Positions 47,393 to 63,400 of a DNA stretch of 64,000 nucleotides are shown here, one piece after another. Origin of the DNA: Adiantum capillus-veneris (taxonomy: Eukaryota; Streptophyta; Polypodiopsida; Polypodiales; Pteridaceae); the NCBI GenBank assembly GCA_014529385.2, contig CM043952.1:158255557-158319556 (forward strand), written 5' to 3'. The position numbers and the translations under genes are program-made. The first letter of the stretch is position 1. Each line of letters opens with the position of its first letter. The notes beneath the pieces were generated by a model. The model saw only the letters and a list, made by a program, of their open reading frames with translations. It was not told the DNA's origin and ran no database searches.

Positions 47393-50300
47393 TACATTTG
47401 TTCAGCAAAATCTGCAAAACAGCTTGGGATATTTTGGTTGGTCTTTATGCAAGTCACAGTGAGGCTAAAATTGCTTTGCTGCGTAAAGAGATGGAGTCGA
47501 AGATTATGCATGAGGAAGAGGATATGGACACTTTCCTTGCTAGTGTCAAGGGTATCAATGAGCAACTTATTTTTGCAGAAGAAGTCATTTCAGACTGTTC
47601 CCTTCTGCAGACTGTTCTTGATGCCTTACCAGATTCTTACCCGACTTTTGCTAGTACTTGGAGACTTATGACCCAAGGAAATCCTGAAGTTGTCAAGTTT
47701 GATGCGTTATGCACATTACTGTTGCAAGAGTCACTTTCTAGAAAAAACGGTACTAGACAACGTGCAATTGAACAGGCTTTTATTGCTTCTCAAAGAAAGG
47801 GTGGTAACAACAATGCAGCCACTCTTATGGTTCTGCTGCGAGTGGCAAAACTTATGTTCCCAATGCTTCTGCTGGCAGCACTTCATCTGGCAATTCTGGT
47901 GATAAGGGCAAAAACAAGATGCACTGCCATTATTGTAAAGCTAATGATCACTTAATCAAGCAGTGTCCTAAGTTGAAGGCCAAAGAGGCTAAGAAGAAAG
48001 AGGGTGGTTCCACTGCAAATGCTAGTTCCACTACAAATGCAGCCATTGTTGAGTCTTCTGTGAAAGGAGACTGTGATGCTGATGTTGATGCAGATTGGAC
48101 TTTTAGTACAGAGTGCACTTACAATCGTGCTGTTCATGATGCATGCATATCACTTGCTGTAGATTCACATGTGTGGTATTTTGATAGTGGTGCTACAAAG
48201 CACATAACCTCACATCATGAATTGTTCACCTCTCTCGAATCTGTCCATCATGGAAATTCAGTCACTTGTGCTAACAATGCCTCTTTTCCAATTAAGGGAG
48301 TTGGAAAGATTGTGCTTACTGCTGCAAATGGTAGTTCTTTCACACTTGTTGATGCACTTTATGTACCTGGGATCAAGAAGAATCTTTTGTCTGTATCTAA
48401 ACTTGCTAGACTTGGACTTGTAGTCAAATTTGTGGATGACAGATTTACAGTTCATGATCTCAGTTTTGGTGATGAAATTGTTGCATCTGGCCTTTTGTGT
48501 TGTGGGCTGTATAAGCTCACTTTGTATGACAAGTGTGGACAAAATTTTGCAAATACAGTTGTAGATTCAAGGGCTATTTCAGATTCAAAACTTTGGCATG
48601 CACGTTTTGGGCATTTGAATTTTGCCGGTTTGCTGCGTTTGTAGAAATCTGATATGGTGACTTCTTTGGCATCTCTTGAAGCACCTGTCAAACATGTTTG
48701 TGAAGGCTGTATTTTGGGTAAAATGCGACGTTCCAAGTTTCCAAAGGATGGTTCAGTTAGCGCCACATGCAGGTTGCAGCTTGTGCATAGTGATGTTTGT
48801 GGGCCCATGCAAACTCCGTCCTTGGGCAATTACTTGTACTTTGTGACTTTCATTGATGATTACTCCAGGCATGCATGGGTATTTCCACTTAAAGCAAAGT
48901 ATGAAGTTTTTATGTGCTTCAAACAATTTCTGGCTATGGCTGAAAATGTATTAAAATGTACTATGGGCACCCTCCGTTCTGATCGAGGGGGGGGGAGTAT
49001 ATGTCTCATGAATTTAATGCATTTCTAGCTAGTCATGGGATAAAACACCAATGTACAATGCCTTATACGCCTCAGCAAAATGGTGTTGCTGAGAGGAAAA
49101 ATAGGTCACTTACGAAAATGGCACAATGTATGGTCAAAAGTCAAGCTTTGCCACATTCTTTTTGGCTTGAGGCCATCATGTGTGCCAATAATGTACTTAA
49201 CAAGTGTCCTACGAAAGCTTTGCAGTCTATTACTCCATATGAAGATGGCATGATAGAAAGCCTTCTACTGAGCACATACGTGCTTTTGGCTGTTTGGCAT
49301 ATGCTTTGGTGCCACAAACACAGTGCAAAAAATTGGATGATAAGGCTGCCAAATGTATTTTTGTTGGTTATAGTGATGAAAGCAAAGGTTATAGGTTGTA
49401 TCATCCGCAAAAAAAGCGTATTCTGGTTTCACGGGATGTAGTGTTTGTGGAAGATTCTGTTCAACCCTTGCTGTCATGTACTAGAGACAATAATGTAAGC
49501 TCACATGATGACATTTATGACACTTTGTTGACTCTTTTCAGTGGTGGAAGTTCGAATGTAATTTCCAATGAGGCAAATGTACAGCCTATGGGGGTTTCCG
49601 AAAATGTTACAGATCAGCCTATTACTGATGCAAATGTACATGATGTACTTCATGAGGAAAGGATTGAAAATGAGCAGGCTAGAGGTATGCCAAAATGGTT
49701 GGTGTATACATTGCATGACAATAAATTGGATGCACCTTTGTCTAGTCGTAATCGTTCCAGCTCTCACCATGCATCTTATGCATTAGATTGTTATGCTTTG
49801 GCTGTGTCTATCTTACATGATGTTGAGGAGCCTCTGTCTTTGATGAAGCACATAATTCAGAAAATTGGATGGATGCCATACAATCAAAATATGATGCACT
49901 TATAGAAAATGACACATGGAATTTATGTAATTTGCCTTGTGGCAAAAAGGCCATTGGTACAAAGTGGGTTTACAAGTTGAAACGCAAGCCGGATGGTGAG
50001 ATCGATCTCCATAAGGCTCGACTTGCTGCAACGGGTTATGCACAACAAAAAGGCATAGATTATGAAGAGACCTTTGCTCCCACTTGTCGTATGACTACTG
50101 TGCGTTTTCTATGTGCATTGGCAGCTCATTTTGGTTGTAATGTACACCAATCAGATATTGTTACTGCTTTCTTGAATGGTGACATATTTGAGGAAGTTTA
50201 TGTAACGTAGCCTCGTGGTTTTGTCAAGAAAGGACAAGAGGACAAAGTGTGCAGATGTAAGAAGGCTTTGTATGGGTTGAAGCAATCTTCTCATGCTTGG

Positions 50301-51431
50301 TATGAGAAGGTTGACACTCATTTGGTCAAACAAGGCTTTTGTTACAGTCCAACAGAAAGCACACTGTATGTAAAGCGTGAGGGTGATGTACTTGTCATTG
50401 TGGTTCTTTATGTAGATGATTTGCTGATTACTGGACCAAATGAGAGACATATTTCTGAATTCATGGCTGATTTGAATGCTACTTTCAAGATGAAAGATTT
50501 GGGACTGTTGCATCATTACTTGGGTATACAGTTTAAGCAGTGTAATGGTGGTATTTCCTTGTGTCAAAAAAGCTACATAGAAACATTGCTATGTAAGTTT
50601 GGACTTGAGGATTGCAAACCTATTGCCACTCCTATGGAAACAGGTTCAAAATTTAAATGATGCTGGCGATTCTACTGATGTCACTCTTTACCAAATTGCT
50701 GTTGGATGCCTCATTCATGTATGCAACAACACGAGGCCAGATATTTAGTTTGCAGTCTCATAGGCTAGCAAATTTATGCATAGCCCAGGGTCTAAGCATT
50801 GGCAGGATGTCAAGAGAATTTTTCACTACCTTAGTGGCACTTTACATCTTGGCTTGTTTTATCCCAAGGGGGGATCATTGCCGCCAGAATTACATGCTTT
50901 TTTGGACTCAGATTGGGCTGTTTTTTTTGACACACGAGTGTCCACAAGGGGTTTTTGTTTCATGCTTGGCAGTTCATGTATATGATGGTTGAGCAAGAAG
51001 CAACCTACTGTGGCCACTTTGAGTTGTGAGACTGAGTACAGGGCAGTCTTCACAGCTACAATTGAGTGTGTGTGGCTCAGACGCCTTATGGATGATTTGG
51101 GTGTTGGACAAGACACTGCCAACACTATCTACATTGACAGTCAGGGCGCATTGGCAGTTGCGAGGAACCCAATTTTTCATGCTCGCATAAAGCAATTGAG
51201 GTGCATTACCACTATGTTAGGGAGAGGCTCTCAATAGGAGAGATCAAGTTGGCTTATGTGCCAACAAAGGACAACCTTGCAGATCTTTTCACAAAGGCAT
51301 TGTCTTGTGAGAAGCTCGAAGCTTTTCACAAAGCTGTGGGCTTACTCCTCTTTGTGGACTGTTTATGTCCTCAGGGCATGGCATTTCCCTTTACTCATGT
51401 GCCAGCTCTCGTTCACCGCATCACTCCATGA
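47393..51431 (+). pseudogene. gag-pol: Gag-Pol polyprotein of Copia D, multiply broken
   Basis: Gag part: AWDILVGLYASHSEAKIALL, VLDALPDSYPTFASTW. CCHC knuckle CHYCKANDHLIKQC near 47925. Protease VWYFDSGATKHITSH near 48174. Pre-integrase LWHARFGHLNF and CEGCILGKMRRSKF. Integrase HSDVCGPMQTPSLGNYLYF, a G-run at about 48985-48994 that shifts frame after RSDRGG, then YTPQQNGVAERKNRS. RT: LIENDTWNLCNLPCGKKAIG, QSDIVTAFLNGD, a TAG at 50208-50210, KALYGLKQSSHAWYEK, and an intact YVDDLLITG at about 50408. RNase H fragments (ATLSCETEYRAVFTATIE, ADLFTKAL) end before the 3' LTR. At least five frame breaks; not functional. Confidence 0.9.
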
Positions 51432-51437
51432 GGGATT

Positions 51438-51683
51438 TTTTACCATATACATGTGGTAGTGATGTGTGTAACACACTAGGACCGCCGGTGCATTTTTTCC
51501 CTCTTTAGGAGGTTTTTTCACGCTTTAGGAGGTTTTTTCCCCCGTGCATTGTATATATGCCCATCACTCTAGGGCTATCTATCTTTCCATTGCAGACTAA
51601 GTAACACACTCTCTATTGTGTGCCTTGAGCTTCCTTCATTTTCTCCAAGCTGAGTGCGTTTCTCTGCAACCCTAATTCCAACA
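51438..51683 (+). repeat. 3' LTR of Copia D
   Basis: Partner of 41960-42199. The first two bases read TT instead of TG. Ends TTCCAACA, followed by TTATC. Confidence 0.9.
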
Positions 51684-52473
51684 TTATCGTAATTAAATTT
51701 CTCATCCTTTAAAATTAATATCTGATCTATGTTATGATGTTAAGTTTTGTTGTAATCTTTGACACCAATAACAAGGGGAGGGAGTCATTGACACTTGTCT
51801 TCCCAAGTAATGCTAGTTCTGACAGACTTGTATTTATTGGATGGTGACATGTGAGAGATTCTTTCTTTGGGATAACCACCACAACTGCAACAGTAACAGA
51901 AGATCGTCCAATGTTCGGTTATTTTTATTGATGATAGATAACCCTTGTATATGATTATTTGATAATATGATTTAATACACTATATATCAATATTAGATCT
52001 AAATGTTAATATAATATTAACTTTATCTACTTGGTATCTAATGTATACATAATATGTGGTTATTCACACGTTAACTGGTCTCTAGTCCCATTGTATGCTT
52101 CAATAGTTTGTGAAATCAAACTATTGTTAGATTCATTCTTAAGCACACACACACTTGTTCTAGTTAGCCTTTGGTCAGGTTAGCACCATACAATGGGCCT
52201 AGACCTGCTATAATCTTTTGACTTGACCCACCTAATCCAAAGAGATGGGTTGGAGCCACGACTCCTAATATGGTCAAGCACATATATCATATAGGTCTAT
52301 TACCTTAGACTAGCATATGCTCTTTGACTATGTACCAAACATTGTATCTAAGTAATTAATGAGATGGCTGTTTTAGGAATCTGCTAGTCTATTACCTTAG
52401 ACTAGCAGATGCTCTTTGACTATGTACCAAACATTGTATCTAAGTAATTAATGAGATGGCTGTTTTAGGAATG
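51684..52473. other. Dispersed-repeat sequence with a 92-bp tandem duplication
   Basis: Pieces match the interior of the 31-41-kb array and 55.2 kb (for example gacaccaataacaagggg and gatggtgacat). 52296-52387 is followed by an imperfect second copy to about 52470, unit 92 bp. The pair lies directly against the solo LTR insertion site. Confidence 0.7.
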
Positions 52474-53544
52474 TGTTAGCGGGTACGCCGCGACGGACGA
52501 TGGAGCACAGCAAGAACACAGACCAACAAACTGTCAATCCGAGGACGTAGCTGACCCGACTAGGGCATGGAGGCAATCTCTGGGTTGTCAACCCTGAGCT
52601 AGACACGAACAACACTCTACAGTCACTAATCCTACAACAACACTACCATAAAGCAAAGAAACAGACAACGCATCCTACGAAACACTACAAGCTCGAAACA
52701 GTCTCAAATCATATCAGAATGACTCGAAATCGGAGGGCAAGACTCACAAGGATATATCCTATATGGCCAAACACCTAAACCCTGAAAACCATAACTGGAA
52801 GATTTCTAATCGCTGTCGTGATAGACTCAAAACAGCAATTTCCAAAGTGTCTGAAACTGATCTACAAAGACATCAACACGAAGAGCTTCTCGCACTGATT
52901 CTAACGACTACTCGATCATTCAGAACGGATGTCGTTTGAGGTACTTATGACCAAATATATCTCGTACCAGGTAGGCTCGCGATGTGGTCCTCGGCTTGCA
53001 TTGCTTGCATCGACGCGGAGAGCTCCTTGATGCTAACACGCTCCTACTCTCATATCTGCAATGTGATTAGTGTGCGCGACGGTGTGTGTGCGTGAAGCTC
53101 ACTACTGTGTGCTGCAGAACCCACGACTGTATATTAATTGAGATAACGTAATGTGTCTTTTACAAAGCCTTAGGTTGCAGCTTATATACAAAGCCTTCAA
53201 ACCTAATGTCCGGCCAAATGACCTGAATTGTCCCTAGGCTTCTACAGAGTTTAATTACAAGAAACTGAGTTGGCTTTACTCATTATACAAGCATCTGCAG
53301 CCAAAATACAAGTGCCGATTTAAAATATGAGGTTCCCGTAAACATTACAAAAGTGGACGTAATGGCTCAAAATAATAATAACGGGATATTCGATGATGTC
53401 CATGAACTTGTATCTTCATGTTGCAACATCCATCTTCATCTTCATTACTTCATCACCATCTTCATGTGGAATCTTTACAGAATCTTTGAGGAATCTTAAA
53501 TGGAATCTTTATGGAAACGTTGTTGAAAGGGCGTCCTTTCAACA
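52474..53544 (-). repeat. Solo LTR related to element A (1071 bp)
   Basis: Flanked by perfect GAATG duplications (52469-52473 and 53545-53549) with no internal retrotransposon sequence. Minus-strand termini are TGTTGAAAGG and CTAACA. The first 24 bp form a hairpin: TGTTGAAAGG pairs with CCTTTCAACA around a 4-base loop. Shared blocks with LTR A place it in a related family. Solo LTRs arise by recombination between the two LTRs of one element. Confidence 0.85.
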
Positions 53545-53549
53545 GAATG

Positions 53550-55800
<2,251 letters not shown>

Positions 55801-55844
55801 CGATTCTGCTCATTACTACAATCTGGTGGGCCGCCTCCCTCCTC

Positions 55845-55880
55845 TATATAAAGAGGTGAGGGTGCTTCTTTGGCCCTCAC
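55845..55880 (+). promoter_or_regulatory. TATA box and 5' hairpin of P3
   Basis: TATATAAAG at 55845-55853, then stem GTGAGGG (55856-55862) pairing CCCTCAC (55874-55880). It occupies the same place as the P2 hairpin, and the sequence differs while pairing is kept. Confidence 0.55.
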
Positions 55881-55941
55881 TTAGCTTTGTTTGGTTTTTG
55901 CTTTTCCTAGAAAGATTTGCGTTGTGTTTTGACATTGAAGC

Positions 55942-58900
55942 ATGGAGCTCACTACTATTGACACACAGGTCAGCCTCCTTGCCCATGTGTATTTCTTTGC
56001 ATGTTTTTAAAAAAGAAAAGGGGAGCATTGTTTACTTTGAAATAACTGCTGTAGAGGGTGTTTTATACTAAAGCATGATGTTCTTGCTCTAAAACCTTAT
56101 TGTGATCCTCCATGGTGGGAAACATATATGGCTAGTCATGTTATGTCATGGTGACTATGGTAAGTCGTGGGCACTGTAAAAGATTAAGGTCTTATTCGTA
56201 TTTACTGCTTGCTAATGGCATGAGGTTTTTTCACTGGCCTTTTGGATGAGGGTTCTTTTCTGCCGCTCTGTTGAACGTGACTCTATTTTTTGAGGGTAAC
56301 CATGGTGGCCTAATAGACTTCAACATACCACATGGATTAACTAATACTGTCGTGTTTTTGTTTTTTTGCTATTGGTCGTAAAAACAGTCTTTCTCTGTCA
56401 GCCGAGTATGGATTACCAACTGCTTGGCTGATTGATAAAATTCTGTCATCAATTGGTTTGAGTGTGTGACTACTCTACTTTACTTTAGCAATGGGTTGTC
56501 CTCTTGGGATTGTTTCTGTGGTACCTTGCTTGACAAAAAGTTCTCGGTGGTTATCTGATACAGTAATAGGCCCACCAATGACCTATTAGTACATAGAGTT
56601 TGTTATCTTGCTAGGTTTATATTATTACTTAAGGGGTCGGAGTTTTCTATCTTACTTTGCTCTGGCTCTTGGAATGTCTTGAGGCCGGTTGCACCATCCG
56701 GTTGTTCTTACTACCTAATGGACTAGGTTAAGCTATACATTGGATTGCCTAAAAATACATAGACTGTTGTAGTTTGTTTTTATAAAAAAGGTTGGCCGTT
56801 TTTACCATGGCCGCACTAGGGAGTATACTCAGTTAGGATATATTTACTTGGGCTAATGGTGCTCCTCTCATAAACTTTGAGTACTAAGGTAAGTTTAGAC
56901 ATGGTAAATAACATGACATATGAGGTATTTTTTGATTCAGAGAAAGAGAAAAGATGGTTAAGTGATAATGGTTTTTTAAGAGATCATTCTACCGTAATGG
57001 ACTTCTGACCTGGTTTTTTTGACTTAAGTTTGAGAACTTGGATTTTTTTTGAGAAAAGCTTCTCATTTTTATTACACTTGATTGGGTTTTTAGTAACTAA
57101 ACGACTTCAAAATGATGGTGGATTCAGACACTTGGATTAGAAGGGGTAATTGCCTTCTATCAAAATGATATTCTTTAAAAACTCTGGTTCTTTTGGTTTT
57201 AAAAAATGGGGGATAATAATTAACATTTTTTCTAAAAATCTATGGACTTAGCTTGGTAAGGTTTTAAAAAAAGCTTGTAAGAGATAACAATTGGTATGGT
57301 CCATTGATACCTGTAAAACACATCCAAGGCTAACTGAATTGTTGTCTTGTTTGAATGGATGCAGGTAAGGACTCTATCTTATCTTGGAAGGGTTTTTTTT
57401 TAGCTTTGGCAAGCTGTCCTACACTGGATTACACTTTCACTTACTGCTTGGGAAGTTCTTTTGCTACTTTGTATGACTGGAATGAGGCTTCAATCTTACA
57501 AACATTGTACAAAATAATTCTAAGACTGAATTGTTTTTGTACTTATCATTTCATTTCTTCCAATGCCACCTGTCTTTTTAATTTAAAAGTTCATTTATGT
57601 CATATTATTTATGGTAAAACATCTACACACACATCCTATACATAAGGTTTTTTCTCTCTGGGAAAATCGGGATGCTGGCTTTGGAAACTAGGTTGGAAAC
57701 TTAGCTCTAGGATTGACCCAAAGTCTATAATCCCCTGGATGGTTGACTGGTGTTAGATGGTCCTTCTTAGACTATTTTTCTGGTCTCGTGCTCACGGCTA
57801 TTATAGTCTTTGACTTTGCCAATTTAAGGTTTGCAGGCCCAACTTATTGAAACTGATCCTATTCATGTTGTTATATTTCCTTTCAGGACCACAAACCCTG
57901 TAGAATGACAGCTTGCATGAGTGTAAAACATAAACCTGAGAATCATACAAAGATTCTCGATTAGATTAAGTTGTACCTAAAAAACAATAAACAAAAAAAG
58001 TTTTGGCAATTAGAACCAGACCCCTTCTTGCTAGAAAGGCCAAGGATTGTATTACTTACTACTGTAAGTAAGTATATCCTCATTTTCCTTTTTTGGATAT
58101 ATTGCAAACTCTTGCTCTCTCTCAAGGATTGAAATTGACCTCTGAGCCTCTGTCTGTTAGCCACATCTCTAGTTCTAAGATGTATTAATAGCTTGGATGC
58201 TTCTCAACTAATATACGACTCGGCTCTTACTTGAGACAAGAAACTGTCTATCTTACACATGGTGTCTTTTACTGATTGGGTTAAAGTTTTGGCTACCTTA
58301 GACAAGGAATCCAAGGAAGGAGTTAATATGATCACTCAGTACATTGCACAAATTCCCATTCTCTCTCTGCAATACCAACAAGAGTTTGCCCTTTTCTCTT
58401 CGTCTGGGGTAGATCTGTCTAATTTTTTAAGGAAGCTATGCGGCCTCAATCCGTCCTTTGTTTGTACACCTGCTACCCCAACTATCCCACAAACTAGTGG
58501 TATTTTTTGTTGGGATAGTGCGGCTCTTGAAGATGTCAAAAAATTCTAGAATAATCTTTGTTCCCTCAATGACTCCAACCTCTTCGAAATGGTGCCAAAA
58601 ATCTCTAAGGTTTTTCCATTCTTACCTATTAGACAGATTGAAATCGAGTCCTTTGGTGTGGACCATCAGCTTTGGGTTCTTCCCAACAAAGATTTCTTGG
58701 CACCCATTTTGAGTGAAACCTGGGTTTACCTTGCAAATCTCCCTGCCTCTAGTGTCGAAGACTGTAGACTCAAAATCTTAAAAGGTGGACTATTTCTTGA
58801 CAAAGGAGAGCTCATCAAAGCACCCTTCAAACTCAATTGCATTGACCATTCTAAATGCCCTTCCAATACTGGCCTCTACATCCGTACTAAAGGGAACATG

Positions 58901-59288
58901 GAGTTTGCTAAAAGTAACGAGGACTTCTACACTGAATCCATCTGGAATGTTTTTTGGCCCTATGTTAAATGTGCCTGCAAGTTTCTTGACCCTAAAGCCT
59001 CTTGCGAATCCAGCATCATGTGGTTCAATCATGCCATTTGGTTGATTCTCAACCATCTTGAACTACTCTTCTCTTAAAAACCGGTGGATTTTCACCTCTC
59101 ACTTATTTGTTCTTGGTTGGGGGGCCAAGCTAAACAAATTGTAATTGCTTGAATTGTCTTTAACATCTTTCGTGGTTTAATGTTGGACATCTTGAAAGAG
59201 CTGAAATCTAATGAACCAAGATTCTACCTACCTACCTATGCTAACTACAAAAGTGTTAAGATCAACACTAGCTTACTTAAACCATGTA
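55942..59288 (+). pseudogene. Spliced ORF1 gene of P3, broken
   Basis: Proposed exon 1 55942-55968 (MELTTIDTQ, phase 0, donor CAG|GTCAGC). Exon 2 57887-58063 (59 codons, acceptor TTTCAG, donor ACT|GTAAGT) reads MTACMSVKHKPENHTKIL and aligns with P2 exon 2; one TAG is present. Exon 3 begins at about 58108 with LALSQGL, but the acceptor AG has become AA. It continues TDWVKVLATL, LRKLCGLNPSF, MVPKISKVFPFLPIRQIE, ETWVYLANL, GLYIRTKG, KCACKFLDPKASCESS, WFNHAIW and CSWLGGQAK. Stops at 58547 and 59076 and others break it. Shared motifs with P1/P2 mark the conserved core of ORF1. Function unknown. Confidence 0.65.
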
Positions 59289-60106
<818 letters not shown>

Positions 60107-60406
60107 ATCTCCCACTTGGAGACTGATCTCCAAACCAAATCTGTGACTGCTTTCCATCCTGGCTTCTTATCCTTGAATGCCGATTGAATATGAGCAAAAG
60201 CTCAACTTCTCCTTGTTGACCACCTTTGTAAACATTTATGCAGGATTTTCACTTGTATGCACCTTTCCTAGCTTTAGTTGTCCCTCTTCCAAAAGAGTAC
60301 GTATGAAGTGATATCTCACCTCAATGTGCTTTGTCCTTGAATGAAAGGCTGAGTTCTTTGCAAGATGGATAGCGCTTTGGCTATCACTATTCAAGACACA
60401 ATTGTC

Positions 60407-63400
60407 TTATTTGAATCCAAGCTCTTCTAAGAATCTGTGAAGCCACAGAATTTCTTTGCTTGCCTTCGTCATTGCTACATACTCTGCTTCCCTGGTAGAA
60501 AGTGAGACCACTTTCTGCAGCTTTGAAGCCCAGCTTACTGTTGTGCTTCCAATCGTGAACACATAGCCAGTAGTGCTCCTTCGAGTATCTTTGTCACCTA
60601 CCATATCTGCATCAGCATACCCTTCTAGAAAAATATCAGTTCCTCCAAAATACAAAGCATTTGTTGTTGTCTCTTTTAGATACCTAAGTATCCACTCCAC
60701 AGCTTGCCAATGCTCTCTACCTAGGTTGTCCATGAACCTACTCACAACTCCCACTACATGTGCAATGTCTGGCCTTGTCCAGACCATAGCATACATTAGA
60801 GAACCTACCGCTGCAGCATATGGAACTTTAGACATATAGGTTATTTCCTCTTGTGTCTTTGGACACATATCCTTCGTTAGTTTAAAGTGACCAGCCAAAG
60901 GTGTAGAAAGTGGTTTTGCATTTTGCATTGCAAACCTTTCTAGTACCTTCTTGATGTAATCCTCTTGAGATAGCTTTATTGTCTTCTTCATCCTGTCCCT
61001 TGATATTTTCATACCAAGTATCCTCTTTGCAGCACCTAAATCTTTCATTGAAAAAGATTTAGACAACTCCTCTTTTATGTCTTTGATGTCCTGCATGTTA
61101 GCACTTGCAATCAACATGTCATTAACATACAACATTAGGATGATGAATTTCCCATCTCCCAAATTCTTCGTGTAGACGCAGTGATCCGAGTTCCATCTTG
61201 TGAATCCATGATCCAACATCCATCGATAAAACTTCAAGTACCATTGTCTTGATGCTTGCTTTAAACCATACAAGCTCTTCTTTAATCTGCAAACCATTTT
61301 CTCCTTACCTTTTACTTCATACCCCTTTGGTTGAAGCATGTAGATCTCCTCCTCTAAGTCACCGTGAGGGAATGCCGTATTTACATCCATTTGCTCAAGA
61401 TTTAGATCATGAGCACCCACAAGGCTTAAGACAAGCCTAATTGAGTTTATTTTTACAACAGGAGAAAATATTTCATTGAAGTCAATACCTTTCTTTTGAG
61501 AAAAACCTTTTACCACAAGCCTAGACTTGTACCTTTTCTTCCCACCTTCTTCTTCCTTCACCTTGTAGACCCATTTGTTCTGAAGTTCCCGCTTACCTTC
61601 AGGCAACTCAACCAACTCCCATGTTTGGTTGCGATGTAGTGAGTCCATCTCCACTTGCATGCTCTTCGTCCATTCTTCTTTGGATTCATGTTTCATAGCT
61701 TCTTCATATGATTCCGGCTCTCTAGAATCTGAGATCAAGAGATGGTTGAAGGAAGGAACAAACCTTTTTGGAGGTCTACTTGCTCTTGTAGATCTTCGGG
61801 GAATAGGTTGAGGCTCCTCATTTGGTTGACGTTGTTGCACATTGTCACCGTTTGCAGTCCTTGAGTCTTCACCGTCCTCAAGCTCCATGTACTCATCACC
61901 TGTTTCTTTTGTTTGTTTTCTTTCCAAGTAATCTTTGTACATATTTTGTTCGTTAAAAATTACATCCCTACTCCTTAAAATTTTACCATCTTCAGGATTC
62001 CATAGGTGATACCCAAAGTCACCTTCTCCATAGCCAATGAAGAAACACTTTTTGGGCTTTGTATCTAGCTTTGATCTTAGGCTTCTATCTATGTGCATGA
62101 AAGCCTCACACCCAAACACTTTGAGAAATGCATAATTCACCGGTTTACCTGTCCATGCCTCTTCTGGAACTCCCCCATCCAATGCCGTTGAGGGTGACCG
62201 ATTGATTAAGTACACAGATGTACTTACAACTTCCGCCCAAAGCTCAAGCGGTAGGCTTGCATGTAGCCGCATGCTTCGTGCTCGCTCCATGATTGTCCTG
62301 TTCATCCTTTCCGAAATCCCATTTTGTTGAGGTGTCCTTGGGGTTTTCCTTTGCCTCCGAATGCCATTGCTAGCACAAAATCTTTTAAAATCTTGGTTGC
62401 AATATTCACCTCCATTGTCGGATCTGAGGCATTTAACCTTGGTACCTGTTTCATTCTCCACAAAGGCTTTCCGCCTTTGTAATATGGAAAACACATCGGA
62501 CTTATTCTTCATGACATAAACCCATGTTTTTCTAGTCGCATCGTCTATGAATGTTACATAGTACAATGAGCAACCAAGTGATGGTGTACTTGCAGGACCC
62601 CAAACATCAGAATGAACCAACTCAAGTTTTTTATTTTTTCTTTCATTTCTTGATTTTTTAAATTTTACCCTCTTTTGTTTACCATAAACACAATCTTCAC
62701 AGAACTCTAAGTCCACTTCTTTCAAACCTGGTAGAAGCTTCTTCGTTTGAAGGATTTGCATTCCTTTGGCACTCATATGCCCAAGCCGGTAGTGCCACAC
62801 CGCACTGTCAACTTCTATAGTTGCTGCACAAGCTGAAGGCTGCATGCTGATAGTACACAAGTAAAGTGTACCGACCTTTTCTCCCTTGGCAACCACCAAA
62901 GATCCCTTTGAGATCTTCCACCGTTTGTTTTCAAATGCAATGTTGTGACCTTCATCATCCAATTGTCTTGTAGAGATCAAATTTTTCCAGAGAGAAGGAA
63001 CATGCCTAACATCTTTAAGCTTCCATTCATTTCCGTTAGTAGTTTTGACCAAAACTGTACCTTTTCCGACAATCTCACAGGCATCATCATCTCCCAAGTA
63101 TACATACCCAGAATAACCTTTGGTGTAATCTTGGAAATGTTGCCTGTGTGGTGTCGCATGGAATGAAGCCCCAGAATCTACTATCCAGGAATTAGACACA
63201 TTGTCTAATGAGAGAATTAGAGCATCTTGCTCTACTTTACCTGCCACATTGGCCTCTGATGTTGGCTTGTTGTCTTGAGACTCAGTCTCCTTCTTCTTCT
63301 TGGACCAGCAATCCTTCTTGACGTGGCCCTTCTTGCCGCAGTTCCAACATTCAAGAACTGACTTTGTGTGTGACTTGCTCCACCTTGAGCGATCATGACC

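Larger units (their letters stand above)
41960..51683 (+). mobile_element. Ty1/copia retrotransposon D, decayed, with nested hAT
   Basis: LTRs at 41960-42199 and 51438-51683 are about 240 bp and clearly homologous with scattered differences. TTATC target duplications sit at 41955-41959 and 51684-51688. Coding order (Gag, protease, integrase, RT, RNase H) defines Ty1/copia. Several stops and frameshifts show it is old. The N-terminal part of Gag is missing at the hAT junction. Confidence 0.92.
55841..59288 (+). mobile_element. Penelope-like retroelement copy P3, older
   Basis: Has promoter-like sequence, exon 1, intron 1, exon 2, intron 2 and exon 3/ORF1 up to 59288, where Copia E is inserted. 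The rest presumably lies beyond the window. It is clearly diverged from P2 at the protein level and carries several stops, so it belongs to an older subfamily. It is the key comparison for defining exons. Confidence 0.65.

Noticed and set aside
55826-56071. 81-codon ORF over the P3 promoter region
   Set aside because: It overlaps the TATA box and hairpin and crosses the proposed donor at 55969; not in frame with exon 1 or ORF1.
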